Source: Gp6-AA40 sp963742105 (GTDB lineage: Bacteria; Acidobacteriota; Vicinamibacteria; Vicinamibacterales; UBA2999). From it: 64,000 bases of DNA. The stretch spans positions 1,302,001 to 1,366,000 of the forward strand of contig CAVUKN010000005.1 of NCBI GenBank assembly GCA_963742105.1, in the 5' to 3' direction. The notes beneath the pieces are model-generated. The model was not told the DNA's origin. It saw only the letters and a program-made list of their open reading frames with translations, and ran no database searches. Below, piece by piece: positions 1 to 9,993 of the stretch. A program made the translations under genes and the position numbers. Numbering within the stretch: the stretch's first letter is position 1; each line of letters begins with the position of its first letter.

Positions 1-40
1 GCGCGGACCCGTATAACAGCGAGACGACAGGAGGTCGCAA

Positions 41-679
41 ATGATTAAGAGAAGCGGATATCTGATGCGTGGAGTGGGAATAGCCGTCGCGATGCTCGTC
101 AGCGCGGGTCCGGCGGCAGCGCAGACGAAAGAGGCGCGCGGCACGGTGACGTCGGTGGCGGAACGTTCGGTCACCGTCAAGGCCGGCGCCGAGGAGTTGA
201 CCTTCTTTGCCGATCACGAAACGCACCTCCAGGTGCTGCGCGAACAGAAGGACTTCGAGCAAGCCAAGGCTGGTTCTGCCTCGTTGAAGCTGAGCGATTA
301 CTTCACCGCCGGTACCGTGGTTCTGGTCCGGTATCGCGAAGAAAACGGCCGGCATCACGCCCTCGACATCGGACACGTGGGCAGCACCGGGCCTGGCGGC
401 GGCTCAATCAGCGTGCCGGACAAGATTGCCAGCGGCAAAGTAAAGGCGGTCACCCAGTCTCAGTTGACGCTCAGCAACAACGGTCACGATTCCGTCTACG
501 CGATCACCAAGGATACGGACGTCCGCAAGAAGGGCGCGACGGCAGCCACGAAGGCGGCCGGCGGGTCTCCCACGATTGCCACGTTCGTTCGACCGGGAGA
601 CACCGTGAGCGTCAGCTACCGGGAGACCGCGGGACACGCAACCGCTTCGGAAGTGCGCGTAAGCACCGCAAATCCCTAA
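41..679 (+). CDS. secreted protein with two DUF5666-like beta segments
   Basis: This is a 212-residue protein with a clear Sec signal peptide (hydrophobic stretch at about residues 11-25, ending in an AAAQ cleavage site). The start is fixed by an AGGAGG Shine-Dalgarno sequence at 30-35. The mature part has two similar beta-rich halves, each opening with a G-x-V-x-x-V segment (ARGTVTSVAERSVTV near 33 and SGKVKAVTQSQLTLS near 130). Each half later carries a V-x-V-x-Y-R-E segment (VLVRYREENG, VSVSYRETAG). That layout resembles the DUF5666/OB-like domains found in acidobacterial exported proteins. The family assignment is by pattern only. The function is unknown and the location is probably periplasmic. 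Confidence 0.7.
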   Translation: MIKRSGYLMRGVGIAVAMLVSAGPAAAQTKEARGTVTSVAERSVTVKAGAEELTFFADHETHLQVLREQKDFEQAKAGSASLKLSDYFTAGTVVLVRYREENGRHHALDIGHVGSTGPGGGSISVPDKIASGKVKAVTQSQLTLSNNGHDSVYAITKDTDVRKKGATAATKAAGGSPTIATFVRPGDTVSVSYRETAGHATASEVRVSTANP

Positions 680-856
680 CAGCAGCCGCGGGCCATATCG
701 CCGCGCGGGCGCGACGCTCCATCGTCATCGGTGGTGGCGCCGCGGCCGCGATGCGTGCCGCAAAAGCGCGATGTGAATCCGTGAAGCCGAGCGGCGTTTG
801 CGGACCCGACGGAACGTGGCCGTCATCATCCCGCGCAGGGCGGGCTCGGGCAGACC

Positions 857-2263
857 GTGACGATGGGGCGCCTCTTCCCTGCGCTGGCGCGTCTGGCACA
901 CCGGCGATTGTCGTCTTCCCGTAGGCAGACGACCCCTCGCCAAGAAGTGTCAACCCGTGCAGTGGTGGACGCGCACGTTCTTGCTTTCCCCGTCTACATG
1001 AGCGCGAATCACGGGGTGCCACCGGACCGCCGCCGCGCGGATGCCTCCGCTGGTGCACACCTCCAGATCGTTTCGGTCGCGGACATCTTCAACCGCGGGG
1101 TCTCGCTGGACTGGTACGAATCCGTGGCCATCGTCGCCGGCCTCTGCTCAGCGCTGGGCGAGCAGTCCGCCACCGCCATGCCGCCGCTTGAACACATTCA
1201 CCTCACACCGGAGGGAACGATCTCGCTCGCGGCATCAGGGGATCAGGCCGACGACGCGGTGCTGCGGTTGCTGCACGACTGCCTGAAGCTCGCCGCACAG
1301 CCGCCCGCGCTCCGTCTGTTCGTGCTCAGCGCGCTGTCGTCGGATCGGCATCGCGCTCCTGCGGCGCTCGAGCAGGCGCTCGCCTACTACGAGCGGCCAG
1401 GACGTGCCGCCATCATCCAGAGTGCCCGCGCCCGGTGTGTGGCCGCACCCGAGGCGCGAGAGTCCCGGCCCGCTGACGCGAACGGGTCATCCAGCTTCGA
1501 GGTCGACAAGGCTGCGGACGCGCGGGCCGCTGCCGCTCCGTCCACCCGTCGTCGCCGCGTGGTGGTGGCTATTGGTGTGTGCGCGGGCGCGGCAGTGGCG
1601 GCGGCAATGGTGACGCTCCTCTATTCCCATGGATGGCCAACAGGCAACATCGGCAACGTGCAGGATCTTGCCGCCTACGTCGCCGACACCGGCCGCGGCC
1701 TGGTGGACGCCGTCACGAAAACGTTGATTCCGCCCCCGGCAGCACCCCAGACGTCGGCGGTGGCTGACGCGACGTCCCCGGGCCCTGCGAAGAAGCTGAG
1801 AAGGGGACGCGCGTCCGTCACGTCCGTTTCGTCGGAACAGCCAACAGCAACCGGCGAGATCATCGCCGCGGCAGACAGCAAAGCGAGCCAGCTGGTCGCC
1901 GACGAAACGCCCGCAGCAGGTGCCAATAGCGTCGTCGACGCCGCTCTGGCGGTCTCGCCAGAGGCCGGCGCCGCGAACCCAGCTGCAGTCGTCGAAACCA
2001 ACGAGGTCATGCCGCCGCGCCTGATCGATCCCGTACGGTTGCCGCGATGGGCCTACGTCGCAACCACTCCGTCGTCTCATGTGATCGAACTCACGATCTC
2101 CGAGACCGGCAAGGTGGCTCGCGTGCGACTGACCTCACCGGCGGTACGGATGACCGACATGATGATGCTGAGTGCGGCGAAGGCCTGGACGTTCGAGCCC
2201 GCGTTGCAGAACGGGCATCCTACGCCCTATACGCTGATGCTGAACGTTGCGACAACGCCCTGA
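857..2263 (+). CDS. single-pass membrane protein with TonB-like C-terminal domain
   Basis: This is a protein of up to 468 residues. One transmembrane helix lies at about residues 236-258 (VVVAIGVCAGAAVAAAMVTL), followed by a long Ala/Pro/Ser-rich linker. The C-terminal domain of about 80 residues starts near PPRLIDPVRLPRWAY. It contains ELTISETGKVARVRL and AKAWTFEPALQNGHP, the pattern of the TonB C-terminal fold (energy transducer TonB). The roughly 190-residue cytoplasmic N-terminus was not recognised. The listed start is a GTG with only weak upstream purines; in-frame alternatives are ATG 863 and ATG 998. Such proteins may couple inner-membrane energy to outer-membrane transport, but no ExbB/ExbD genes are in view. 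Confidence 0.65.
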   Translation: MTMGRLFPALARLAHRRLSSSRRQTTPRQEVSTRAVVDAHVLAFPVYMSANHGVPPDRRRADASAGAHLQIVSVADIFNRGVSLDWYESVAIVAGLCSALGEQSATAMPPLEHIHLTPEGTISLAASGDQADDAVLRLLHDCLKLAAQPPALRLFVLSALSSDRHRAPAALEQALAYYERPGRAAIIQSARARCVAAPEARESRPADANGSSSFEVDKAADARAAAAPSTRRRRVVVAIGVCAGAAVAAAMVTLLYSHGWPTGNIGNVQDLAAYVADTGRGLVDAVTKTLIPPPAAPQTSAVADATSPGPAKKLRRGRASVTSVSSEQPTATGEIIAAADSKASQLVADETPAAGANSVVDAALAVSPEAGAANPAAVVETNEVMPPRLIDPVRLPRWAYVATTPSSHVIELTISETGKVARVRLTSPAVRMTDMMMLSAAKAWTFEPALQNGHPTPYTLMLNVATTP

Positions 2264-2475
2264 GCGTCGCACATTCCGGCCTCGGAACTGTCGAAGGACC
2301 GGTCGGTTGCAACTCAGGATGCGGGCCAGGCGAGCGGCATCGAGGTTGCCTCTGGGGACGATTCTAAGATCCGGCGTCACGTCGGATCGCAAGATTTCGT
2401 CGAAGTATCGGCCGGCAACTCGGGCCGTGCGCATCAATAGATTGTTACTCTGAGTAGGCTCGAGTCACGGCTGCT

Positions 2476-2502
2476 CAGGGCCCGGTTGAAGCCGGGCCCC
2501 TG
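2476..2502. terminator. GC-rich hairpin between convergent genes
   Basis: The arms cagggcccgg and ccgggcccctg form a near-perfect stem around a short loop between two convergent genes. There is no T-run, so it is a candidate bidirectional terminator or mRNA 3'-end stabiliser rather than a classical intrinsic terminator. Confidence 0.5.
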
Positions 2503-2511
2503 CACATCCGG

Positions 2512-3732
2512 TTATTTCTCTTCGAACAGGGACAGGTCGATGGCGTCCGCCATGGCCGCATAACCGGCATCGTTCGGGTGAACGTGATCGCCGCTGTCAT
2601 ACGCGGGCAGGATCCGTGCGGGATGCGTCGGGTCACGCAGGACGGCATCGAAGTCGATGACCGCGTCGAACGCCTTGCTGGTGCGAATCCACTGATTCAC
2701 CGCCTGCCGCTTCGCTTCGCGTTCTGCCGTCCAGAAGCCAGGAAACGGATAACCCTCCAGCGGATTCAGCGGGCTTCCATACACCAGCAGTCCCATGGCG
2801 TGACCCCGGTCGATGATCTGCCGGTAGCCCTGGATAATGTCCGCGACGCTGACTTCCTCGGCGGGAAAACCGAATGCCCCCGGGATCAGCACGTCCGCGT
2901 TTCCTTCCAGGACGATGAGATACGCAGCCCCGGTCTGGACGAGCACGTCACGATCGAGCCGCCCGAGGGCGCTCGTGCCGACCAGATCGTGAAGCAGACG
3001 ATTGCCGACCACGCCAGCGTTGACCACCGCGACGCGCGACGTCCGCGAGTTCGAGAGCAGCCGCTCAGCCAGCAAATCCGGCCAGCGCTGGTTCAGGTCC
3101 GGTGTTGAACCGAAGCCGACCGTCACCGAATCTCCCATCGCCACGACCGCCCGTGCGTTCCCGCGCACGCGGACGTCAACGCCACTGAGGAAATAGAAGT
3201 TGTGGGTTGTCGTCGCGGGTGTCAACGTGTCGACGGCGGTGAAATTACCTTGCCCCGAGATATACGTCGTCTGCAGGCCTTCCGTGTGCTCGGTCGATGC
3301 ACTGACCGCGTCCGGCAGGTAGATACTCACCGCGAGGTCCCCGAGAGACGGGACCTCGAGCTGCACGACGTCGCTGAGCGCTAGCGCCCCAGCCGGAATG
3401 GTAATCGTCGGCAATCCGTTGAAGGTCAGCATCCGATCACTGCCCGCAACGATTGACGCTCCGCCGGCGCTCACGGCGACGTGCGCGGAACCGATGGCCA
3501 GACCGGCGGTACCGAACGCGTTCGAGATTCTCACCCGGACCGCCGAGCCGCCCAGCGACGTGTGGACGATTTCACGGATCGTCTGCTGCTGCAGCTGGAT
3601 CGGCGCTGCTGCTTGCTGTGGGCTTGCGCTCCACGTCGCCACCCAGCGGTTGGCTGGTGCGTCCCGCGCGATTGCGGGGTGCGAAGCGAACGCGAGAAAC
3701 ATCAGGACCAGTAACGATTTCGCTGCACGCAT
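2512..3732 (-). CDS. secreted SGNH/GDSL-family hydrolase
   Basis: This is a 406-residue exported esterase/lipase-like hydrolase. The signal peptide is residues 1-22 (LLVLMFLAFASHPAIA). A beta-sandwich-like N-terminal part (about 25-190) precedes the SGNH domain. Block I is AMGDSVTVGFGS with the nucleophile Ser, an Asn/Gly block follows at NAGVVGNRLL, and block V is DHVHPNDAGY with the catalytic Asp/His pair. The usual G-x-N-D block III appears as LEGNADV. AGAGGAGAG directly before the ATG is a strong ribosome binding site. The substrate cannot be predicted; relatives deacetylate polysaccharides or cleave esters. The gene stands alone, convergent with the upstream TonB-like gene. Confidence 0.85.
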   Translation of the reverse strand: MRAAKSLLVLMFLAFASHPAIARDAPANRWVATWSASPQQAAAPIQLQQQTIREIVHTSLGGSAVRVRISNAFGTAGLAIGSAHVAVSAGGASIVAGSDRMLTFNGLPTITIPAGALALSDVVQLEVPSLGDLAVSIYLPDAVSASTEHTEGLQTTYISGQGNFTAVDTLTPATTTHNFYFLSGVDVRVRGNARAVVAMGDSVTVGFGSTPDLNQRWPDLLAERLLSNSRTSRVAVVNAGVVGNRLLHDLVGTSALGRLDRDVLVQTGAAYLIVLEGNADVLIPGAFGFPAEEVSVADIIQGYRQIIDRGHAMGLLVYGSPLNPLEGYPFPGFWTAEREAKRQAVNQWIRTSKAFDAVIDFDAVLRDPTHPARILPAYDSGDHVHPNDAGYAAMADAIDLSLFEEK

Positions 3733-3846
3733 GGTCTCTCCTCTGCCTGGTAAATGGCTCTACCTCCAGAGGCGGAAAGCATCGTTGAAACGACTAACAG
3801 CATGTAGAATTGGCGCATTTCGAGCTATCCGAGCGATCCGACGGCG

Positions 3847-4383
3847 TTGCTGCAGGCTTGGGGTCAGGGCGACCAAGCCGCCCTGAACCAGCTGCTTCCG
3901 CTCGTCCATCAGGAGCTCCGTCGCCTGGCCGCCCGTCACATGCGGCGCGAGCGGCCTGATCACACGCTCCAGGCCTCGGCCCTGGTCAACGAGGCCTACC
4001 TCCGGCTGATCGCGGTCAAGCGCGTCGAGTGGCAGAGCCGTGGTCACTTTTTCGCGATGGCGTCGCGGGTGATGAGGCGAATCCTGGTCGACGGTGCGCG
4101 AGCGAAGGACGCGCGCAAGCGGCAGGCAGGGAACGAGCAGATCCCGATTGACGAGGTGCTGGCACAGGTCGCCGCGCCGATCGTCGACTACGCCGCGCTC
4201 GATGACGCCTTGACCGCCCTCGAAGCCAACGATCCGCGTAAGTGCCGCGTAGTCGAGATGCGCTTCTTCGGCGGCATGAGCGAAGAGGAGACGGCGTTGG
4301 CGTTACGGTGCTCGCTGGGAACCATCAAACGCGACTGGCGCTTGGCAAAGGCATGGCTTGCCCGTGAGCTCGGACAGTCCTGA
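3847..4383 (+). CDS. ECF-type RNA polymerase sigma factor (acidobacterial type)
   Basis: This is a sigma factor of about 178 residues. Region 2 is at the start (ALNQLLPLVHQELRRLAARH, then NEAYLRLI). Region 4 is a helix-turn-helix at about residues 130-175 (RVVEMRFFGGMSEEETALAL, then GTIKRDWRLAKAWL). The pattern matches the large extracytoplasmic-function subfamily that accompanies Ser/Thr kinases in Acidobacteria and Planctomycetes. The listed start is TTG 3847, but family members usually carry about ten more residues. The frame is open back to 3808 and offers an ATT at 3817. The gene overlaps the downstream kinase, so the two are co-transcribed, and the kinase may regulate sigma activity (inference). 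Confidence 0.85.
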   Translation: MLQAWGQGDQAALNQLLPLVHQELRRLAARHMRRERPDHTLQASALVNEAYLRLIAVKRVEWQSRGHFFAMASRVMRRILVDGARAKDARKRQAGNEQIPIDEVLAQVAAPIVDYAALDDALTALEANDPRKCRVVEMRFFGGMSEEETALALRCSLGTIKRDWRLAKAWLARELGQS

Positions 4384-7246
4384 CGCGACCCGCTCGCCAA
4401 GATGGTTGGAGATCGAGCGGCTGTACCACGAGGCGCTGGCGCTCGAGGATGCGGCGCGGCAGCCGTTTCTCCTGGCCAGGTGCGCGGGTGATGACGCGCT
4501 GCTGGGTGAGATGCAGTCGCTGCTCGCGCACGACGGGGGCGCGGCCTTTCTCGAGAACCCGGCGGTGATGGGACGCGCAACCCCCCGTCTCCCGAAGGGC
4601 ACGGTGATCGGACCCTATGAGGTGGCGGAGCCGATTGGAGAGGGTGGAATGGGCGAGGTCTACCGCGCCCATGACCGGAAATTGCAGCGGGACGTCGCCA
4701 TCAAGATTATCCCCGCGGCGTTCAGTGCGGACCCCGACCGGCTGGCGCGGTTCGAACGCGAAGCCCGCGTGCTCGCCGCCGTCAATCATCCTCACATCGG
4801 CGCAATCTATGGTGTGGAGGAGTTTGGCGGCGCGCTGGCGCTGGTCCTCGAGTTCGTCGAGGGCGAGACGCTGGCGGAGATGCTCGATACCGATCGCCGG
4901 TTACACGGCCAGCTGGCGATCCCCACTGTCGTCGCCCTTGCGCGGCAGCTCGCGACGGCGCTCGAGGCGGCGCACGAGCGCGGAATCGTCCACCGTGACT
5001 TGAAACCGGCGAACATCAAGATGACGCCGGAGGGCAAGATCAAGGTGCTCGACTTCGGCCTGGCGAAGGCGGGGGGCACCGAGCGACCCGTCGCCGCAGC
5101 CGATCTCTCGTCAGCGACGGACGGATTGACCGCAGGACTGATTCTGGGAACCGCGGCGTACATGAGCCCGGAGCAGGCCCGCGGACAGACGACGGATAAA
5201 CGAACGGACATCTGGGCGTTCGGCTGCGTCGTCTACGAGCTGCTCAGCGGCCGCGCCGCGTTCGCCGGCGACACGATCTCCGACACGATTGCGTGTGTCA
5301 TCACCGGTGAGCCGGACTGGACACTGTTGCCGGCGGCGACGCCGCCGGCCCTGCTGCAGCTGTTGAACCGGTGTCTGACGAAAGATCCATTTCACCGGCT
5401 GCGTGACATCGGCGACGCGCGAATTGCACTCGAAGCCGTCGACGACGACGCAGGCCCAGCGCCGGACAGTACGCGCCGGTCGTCGCGTCGGTTGGAGCGC
5501 CTGGCAGCCGCTGCGGTGGGAATCGCATTCCTCGCCATTGCGGTCGCGGTGTGGGGCTGGGTCCGTTCGCCGGCGTCGGCGCCGCCACATGTGGTCCGTT
5601 TTTCATTGCTGCCGCCGCCAGGCACTCGTTTTCTACACACGGTGGCCACCACGTTCCCGGCACTGTCTCCCGACGGAACACAGCTAGCGCTCCTTGCACT
5701 CGCGCCGCCGCGCTCGACCGCCATCTGGCTGCGGCCGATTGCCGGTCTCGAAGCCAGGCTCCTGCCCGGCACCGAAGGCGCATCGTCGATGTTCTGGTCG
5801 CCGGATGGGCGTGAGATCGCTTTTTTCGCCGGCGGCCAGCTGAAAAGGATCAACATCGCCGGCGGTGCCGCAATCGTGATCTGTCGCGTCCCGGCCGCAC
5901 CGTCCAACGGAACGTGGAGCAGCGACGGCACCATCCTGTTCGCGTCGCTCGTCGGCGACGGCATCTTCCGCGTCTCCAGCGCCGGCGGAACCCCTGCATC
6001 AATCGTTACGCCCGACGCCAGCCGTGATGAGCAGGTCGTGTGGCCCGCGTTCCTGCCGGATGGCAAACGGTTTCTCTACCTCAGTCAACGTGCCAATTCG
6101 ACCGGTTACATCATGCTGAGCGAACCCGGCCGCGTCCCGCGGCCGCTCATCGCGGCGATCTCGAACGTCCAGTGGATTGAGCCAGGCTACCTGGTGTTTG
6201 CGCAGGAGGGCGTGCTGGTCGCGCAGCGATTCGACGATGCGAGCGGGCAGATCAGTGGTCCGCCGATTCCGATCGCCGATCGCGTCGATCTGTTTCTCTC
6301 CTCGGGGCGGGCGCTGTTCACGGCGTCGCGGAGTGGAACCATCGCCTACGATTCGTTCGCGAACGTTGCCCGGCTGGCGTGGATCGATCGTCAGGGACAC
6401 GAACTGGCCAGCGTTGCTGATCCCGGTGACTATCTGACCGTCCGACTGTCACGCGATGACCGCACGGCGCTGTTTCAGCGCACCAGGGCGGGTATCGGCA
6501 CCTGGGATGTATACACGGCGGATCTCATACGCAGGGTGGAAACACGGGTCACGTCGGATCCTGGCAGCGAAGCGTATGCCGTGTGGATGGCTGACGACCG
6601 CGACATTCTCTTCGGCGATGGACGCAATGGCGGCACACTCAATCTGGCTCGGAAGCATTTCGACAGTGGCATCGAAGATCGATTGTTGCCCGCCGGTCCG
6701 CAGCGCCGGCCGATGGATGTTCATGGCGACACCGTCCTCTACACTGAGCGTTCGCTCGAGGGGACGCTCGATGTCTGGAAATTCGAGTTGTCGAATCCGG
6801 AGGGGCGGACGCGGTTGTTCGGATCGTCTGCGAATGAGGCCGATCCCCGCTTCTCGCCTGACGGTCGGGCGATGACCTTCACATCCGACGTGTCCGGCCG
6901 ATTCGAGGTCTACGTGGCGCCGTTTCCGCCAAGCGGCGGGAAGCTGCAGGTGTCAGCGGGGATCTATCCGGGCGTCGATCTGCAGCAGGGCGCTCGTTGG
7001 AGCCGCGACGGACGCGAGTTGCTCTACGTCGCAGCGGACCGTTGGCTGATGTCCGTTCCGGTGCGCACCGGTCCGCGCATCGAGGTTGGAATTCCGTCGC
7101 CGCTTTTCGACACCGGAGCCCGTGCCTGGGAAGATTTCGCTATTAGCAGCGACGGTCAGCGGTTTCTCGCCGTGGTTCCCCAGGCATTGGCCGGTGAGCA
7201 ACCGCTGACGGTCATCGTCAACTGGACCGCCGACCTCCAGCGATAA
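4364..7246 (+). CDS. transmembrane Ser/Thr protein kinase with C-terminal TolB/PD40 beta-propeller
   Basis: A cytoplasmic Hanks-type kinase domain (about residues 85-350) is followed by one transmembrane helix (about 385-402) and a large periplasmic sensor domain. Kinase motifs are complete: glycine loop IGEGGMGEVYRA, VAIK lysine, catalytic loop HRDLKPANIK, DFG in DFGLAKAG, activation segment GTAAYMSPEQ, and DIWAFGCVVYELL. The C-terminal 550 residues show repeated SPDG-type blades (FSPDGRAMTFTSD, WSRDGRELLYV) of a TolB/PD40 propeller. GTG 4364 is chosen over TTG 4358. The start lies inside the sigma-factor reading frame (20-nt overlap), indicating translational coupling. The role is signal transduction; the ligand is unknown. 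Confidence 0.92.
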   Translation: MSSDSPDATRSPRWLEIERLYHEALALEDAARQPFLLARCAGDDALLGEMQSLLAHDGGAAFLENPAVMGRATPRLPKGTVIGPYEVAEPIGEGGMGEVYRAHDRKLQRDVAIKIIPAAFSADPDRLARFEREARVLAAVNHPHIGAIYGVEEFGGALALVLEFVEGETLAEMLDTDRRLHGQLAIPTVVALARQLATALEAAHERGIVHRDLKPANIKMTPEGKIKVLDFGLAKAGGTERPVAAADLSSATDGLTAGLILGTAAYMSPEQARGQTTDKRTDIWAFGCVVYELLSGRAAFAGDTISDTIACVITGEPDWTLLPAATPPALLQLLNRCLTKDPFHRLRDIGDARIALEAVDDDAGPAPDSTRRSSRRLERLAAAAVGIAFLAIAVAVWGWVRSPASAPPHVVRFSLLPPPGTRFLHTVATTFPALSPDGTQLALLALAPPRSTAIWLRPIAGLEARLLPGTEGASSMFWSPDGREIAFFAGGQLKRINIAGGAAIVICRVPAAPSNGTWSSDGTILFASLVGDGIFRVSSAGGTPASIVTPDASRDEQVVWPAFLPDGKRFLYLSQRANSTGYIMLSEPGRVPRPLIAAISNVQWIEPGYLVFAQEGVLVAQRFDDASGQISGPPIPIADRVDLFLSSGRALFTASRSGTIAYDSFANVARLAWIDRQGHELASVADPGDYLTVRLSRDDRTALFQRTRAGIGTWDVYTADLIRRVETRVTSDPGSEAYAVWMADDRDILFGDGRNGGTLNLARKHFDSGIEDRLLPAGPQRRPMDVHGDTVLYTERSLEGTLDVWKFELSNPEGRTRLFGSSANEADPRFSPDGRAMTFTSDVSGRFEVYVAPFPPSGGKLQVSAGIYPGVDLQQGARWSRDGRELLYVAADRWLMSVPVRTGPRIEVGIPSPLFDTGARAWEDFAISSDGQRFLAVVPQALAGEQPLTVIVNWTADLQR

Positions 7247-7357
7247 CCGACGCAGCCAAACTGTGAACGATGGATTCATCCGACCGCCATCGAGCGTCAG
7301 CGCCTCATATCATGTCCCCGATTGGGCACATCATCGAGGAATGGCAGCGGCCGTCGG

Positions 7358-9850
7358 TCATCCTCGTCGGGTCTGACGATCGATGGCCGTACGCCGCGGA
7401 TCGGTGGTGACAGATGCCGCGGGGCGCAGCGCGGGCGTCGCCATCAGCACGCGGGCGACCGGAATGAGCGCCAGATAGCACAATCCCGCGATCGACATCG
7501 TGACGTTGATCCCGAGCGCCATGCTGACCATCACTGCCACCACGGACGCCAGCACCCCGGTTGCGCCGTTGATTCCCCAGAACCACGGCGCCGGCTCGTC
7601 GTCGATGCGTTGAACCAACGTCATTCCGGTCGGGAATGCGAATCCCATCAGAAATCCGAGCGGCATGATTACCGCCAGCGACAGCAGGATGCGCGTCGAA
7701 AGGCCCTGTGCCGCGGTGGCGGCAAACATCCGGGTGAGTTGCGATTGGGCGACGAGCAGGTAGCCTGCCAGTGCCACTCCCCACACCACCATGCGCTGGC
7801 CGGTCTCGAGCCGGAATGTCCCGGACGCCAGGCTGCCGAGACCGCTCGAGAGGATCAGGCTGAAGAGGCACACGCCGAGGGCGTAGATCGGGTGGCCAAG
7901 GAAAATCCCGAAGAATTGCAGCAGCGAGATCTCGGCGAACATGAAGCCCATTCCGATGAGCGAAAAATAGATCGTTCCCGCCACGATCAGTCGACGAGCT
8001 CCGGTCTTCGCCACGCCGCGCAGCGGCAGTACGATCGTAAAGACGACAGCGATCAGCGCGATGACGAGAATGATCGTCAGCGTCATCGAGGCGAGGAGAT
8101 TGCCTCGCAGCACGCCGCTGGCGAGCTCGCCGCGAGCCAGCTTCACCGCGGCGCGCGGAATGTCAGTGAAGCGCAGCTGGTTGAAGAAGAAGGGCCGCTG
8201 ATCCGTCGGCACTCTCAAGTCGAGAAAGGTTGTCTGTGCCACCCGATTGAGCGACGGCAGGTCCTTCGCAACAACCATGCGGCGCAGCGTGTCAGTTTCG
8301 GGCTCGGCGTCAGGGCTGACCAGCACCTGGAATCCCAGCGCGGTAGTGACGGACTTCAGCGATGCCAGACGGGCGGGCGACAGCGGCGCCTTCGACAGTA
8401 CCAGGGTCGCGATGTTGTCGGTCCGCGCCACGAAAACGTGCTGGCGCGGATCAGCCGCGCCCCGATCGATCATCGTGCCGATCGCGAGTGCGATCATTCG
8501 ACCCGACTCGTCGACGTCGCCCCGGTTGTACCAGCGGCTCACCGTGAACACGCCCTGATCGGACAGCCGATCGAGAAACGTCCGCCAGCCTTCCAGCGTG
8601 TACAAGCCGTTCTCGCTGAGCGAGAACGCTCCCGCCCCGGTCGCCGCCCACGTATCGATCATGCTCATCTGAATGAGATCGAAGGTTTCGCGCGCTGCGG
8701 CAAACCAGCTGCGGGCGTCGTCAACGTGGAGTCGGAGGTTGGGAACACGGTTCAGGTTGGAATGCGAGGCGTAGAAACCGTCCCTGGTGAGCAGGTCGAT
8801 GAAGATGGGATTCAGCTCGACCCCGGTGATATCCCGCACACCAAACAGATGCGCCGACATCAGATCGCGACCGCCGCCGACGCCGATCACGGCCGACTTG
8901 GTGATGCCGGGGAGGTAGTACGCCAGGTTGACGAGGTCATAGCGGAGGTAATCGATCGATCGGTCGGTTCCGTCATAGTGCGGCATCGGCGTGCCGGCGG
9001 CTCCGTCGATGTTGAGCCAGCCCTGCGGCACGGGCGTGGTCGGCGTGGCCACCGGCGACGGTCCCCACAGGTACGGCGGCGACGTGATCGGACGATATGC
9101 CACGATCCGCGAATACGAATTCCATCGTTCCGTACGTGTGAGCCAGCGGTCCTCGACTTGATCCTTGACCATCACCGGCTTCAGTCCCACGGGACTCAAC
9201 AGGTTGACCGCCACCAGCCCGGACAGGATCAGGGTGACGACCAGCGGCCGGCGCCAGCGGCTGCGCTGCGTCAACGTGTGGAACTCTGGTCCGGTCGCCG
9301 ACCTGGCGAAGGCGGCGGCAGCGACCGCCGAAAGCGCGCCGGCGATCAGAATGGCTGACGGTCCGTCGACGATGTCGAGAATGCCGACCACGGCGGCGCA
9401 TCCCAGCGCCGCGCCCAGCAGGTCCACCGCGTAGACCTGGCTGATCGGGAAAGGGGTTCGCGTCAGGGCGACGCTCACTGTGATTCCGGCGAACACGTAC
9501 GGGACCGTCATGGCCGCCATCAACAGGCCACCCGCGAAGACTGAAGTGACCGTCGGCGTGAGCGCGGTGATCAGGCTGAACTGCACCATCATCGAGATGG
9601 GCATCGCAATCGCGGCGAGGAGGGCGGAATCAGACAGCGTGGTCGCGAGACGGCCTGACGTGAGCCGGGCCCGGTTGAAGTAGACCCAGACCGCGCCCGC
9701 CGTCATCCCCAGCATCGCCACGCTGATGGCGAAGAACGCGAGGTAATACCAGGCGATGACCGAGAGGATCCGCGTCTGGACCGTCTGGAACACCAGCACG
9801 GCAAACGTCAGCAGGAACACGCCAAGCAAGAGCGGATTACGACGCGGCAT
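7358..9850 (-). CDS. multi-spanning membrane protein with internal spermidine-synthase-like (SpeE) domain
   Basis: This 830-residue protein has three parts. The N-terminal third has about six hydrophobic helices (LLLGVFLLTFAVLVFQTVQT onward). The centre carries a Rossmann methyltransferase/aminopropyltransferase-like domain (about 300-470) with SAM/decarboxy-SAM-binding loop VIGVGGGRDLMSA and acidic ITGVELNP. The C-terminal third has six or seven more helices. The arrangement matches the fused MFS/spermidine-synthase family. Enzymatic activity is not established for most such proteins, so polyamine synthesis is only a possibility. A long open frame on the opposite strand is a GC-driven shadow. 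The gene is convergent with the kinase. Confidence 0.8.
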   Translation of the reverse strand: MPRRNPLLLGVFLLTFAVLVFQTVQTRILSVIAWYYLAFFAISVAMLGMTAGAVWVYFNRARLTSGRLATTLSDSALLAAIAMPISMMVQFSLITALTPTVTSVFAGGLLMAAMTVPYVFAGITVSVALTRTPFPISQVYAVDLLGAALGCAAVVGILDIVDGPSAILIAGALSAVAAAAFARSATGPEFHTLTQRSRWRRPLVVTLILSGLVAVNLLSPVGLKPVMVKDQVEDRWLTRTERWNSYSRIVAYRPITSPPYLWGPSPVATPTTPVPQGWLNIDGAAGTPMPHYDGTDRSIDYLRYDLVNLAYYLPGITKSAVIGVGGGRDLMSAHLFGVRDITGVELNPIFIDLLTRDGFYASHSNLNRVPNLRLHVDDARSWFAAARETFDLIQMSMIDTWAATGAGAFSLSENGLYTLEGWRTFLDRLSDQGVFTVSRWYNRGDVDESGRMIALAIGTMIDRGAADPRQHVFVARTDNIATLVLSKAPLSPARLASLKSVTTALGFQVLVSPDAEPETDTLRRMVVAKDLPSLNRVAQTTFLDLRVPTDQRPFFFNQLRFTDIPRAAVKLARGELASGVLRGNLLASMTLTIILVIALIAVVFTIVLPLRGVAKTGARRLIVAGTIYFSLIGMGFMFAEISLLQFFGIFLGHPIYALGVCLFSLILSSGLGSLASGTFRLETGQRMVVWGVALAGYLLVAQSQLTRMFAATAAQGLSTRILLSLAVIMPLGFLMGFAFPTGMTLVQRIDDEPAPWFWGINGATGVLASVVAVMVSMALGINVTMSIAGLCYLALIPVARVLMATPALRPAASVTTDPRRTAIDRQTRRG

Positions 9851-9993
9851 CGACGACCATCACAGGGCACACGAACATACTCACGAATGATAGCTGCAAG
9901 CGTTCAACGCCTCGTGCTGGCCCGCGGCTGCTCGGCGACGAACTCTACCGATGTGGGATTCCGAACCCGCGGGCCGGACGGATAATCGAGGTC

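Noticed and set aside
7322..9358. 678-codon open frame on the plus strand
   Set aside because: It is antisense to the spermidine-synthase-like membrane protein, extremely rich in Arg/His/Gln, with no domain. It is a GC-bias shadow.
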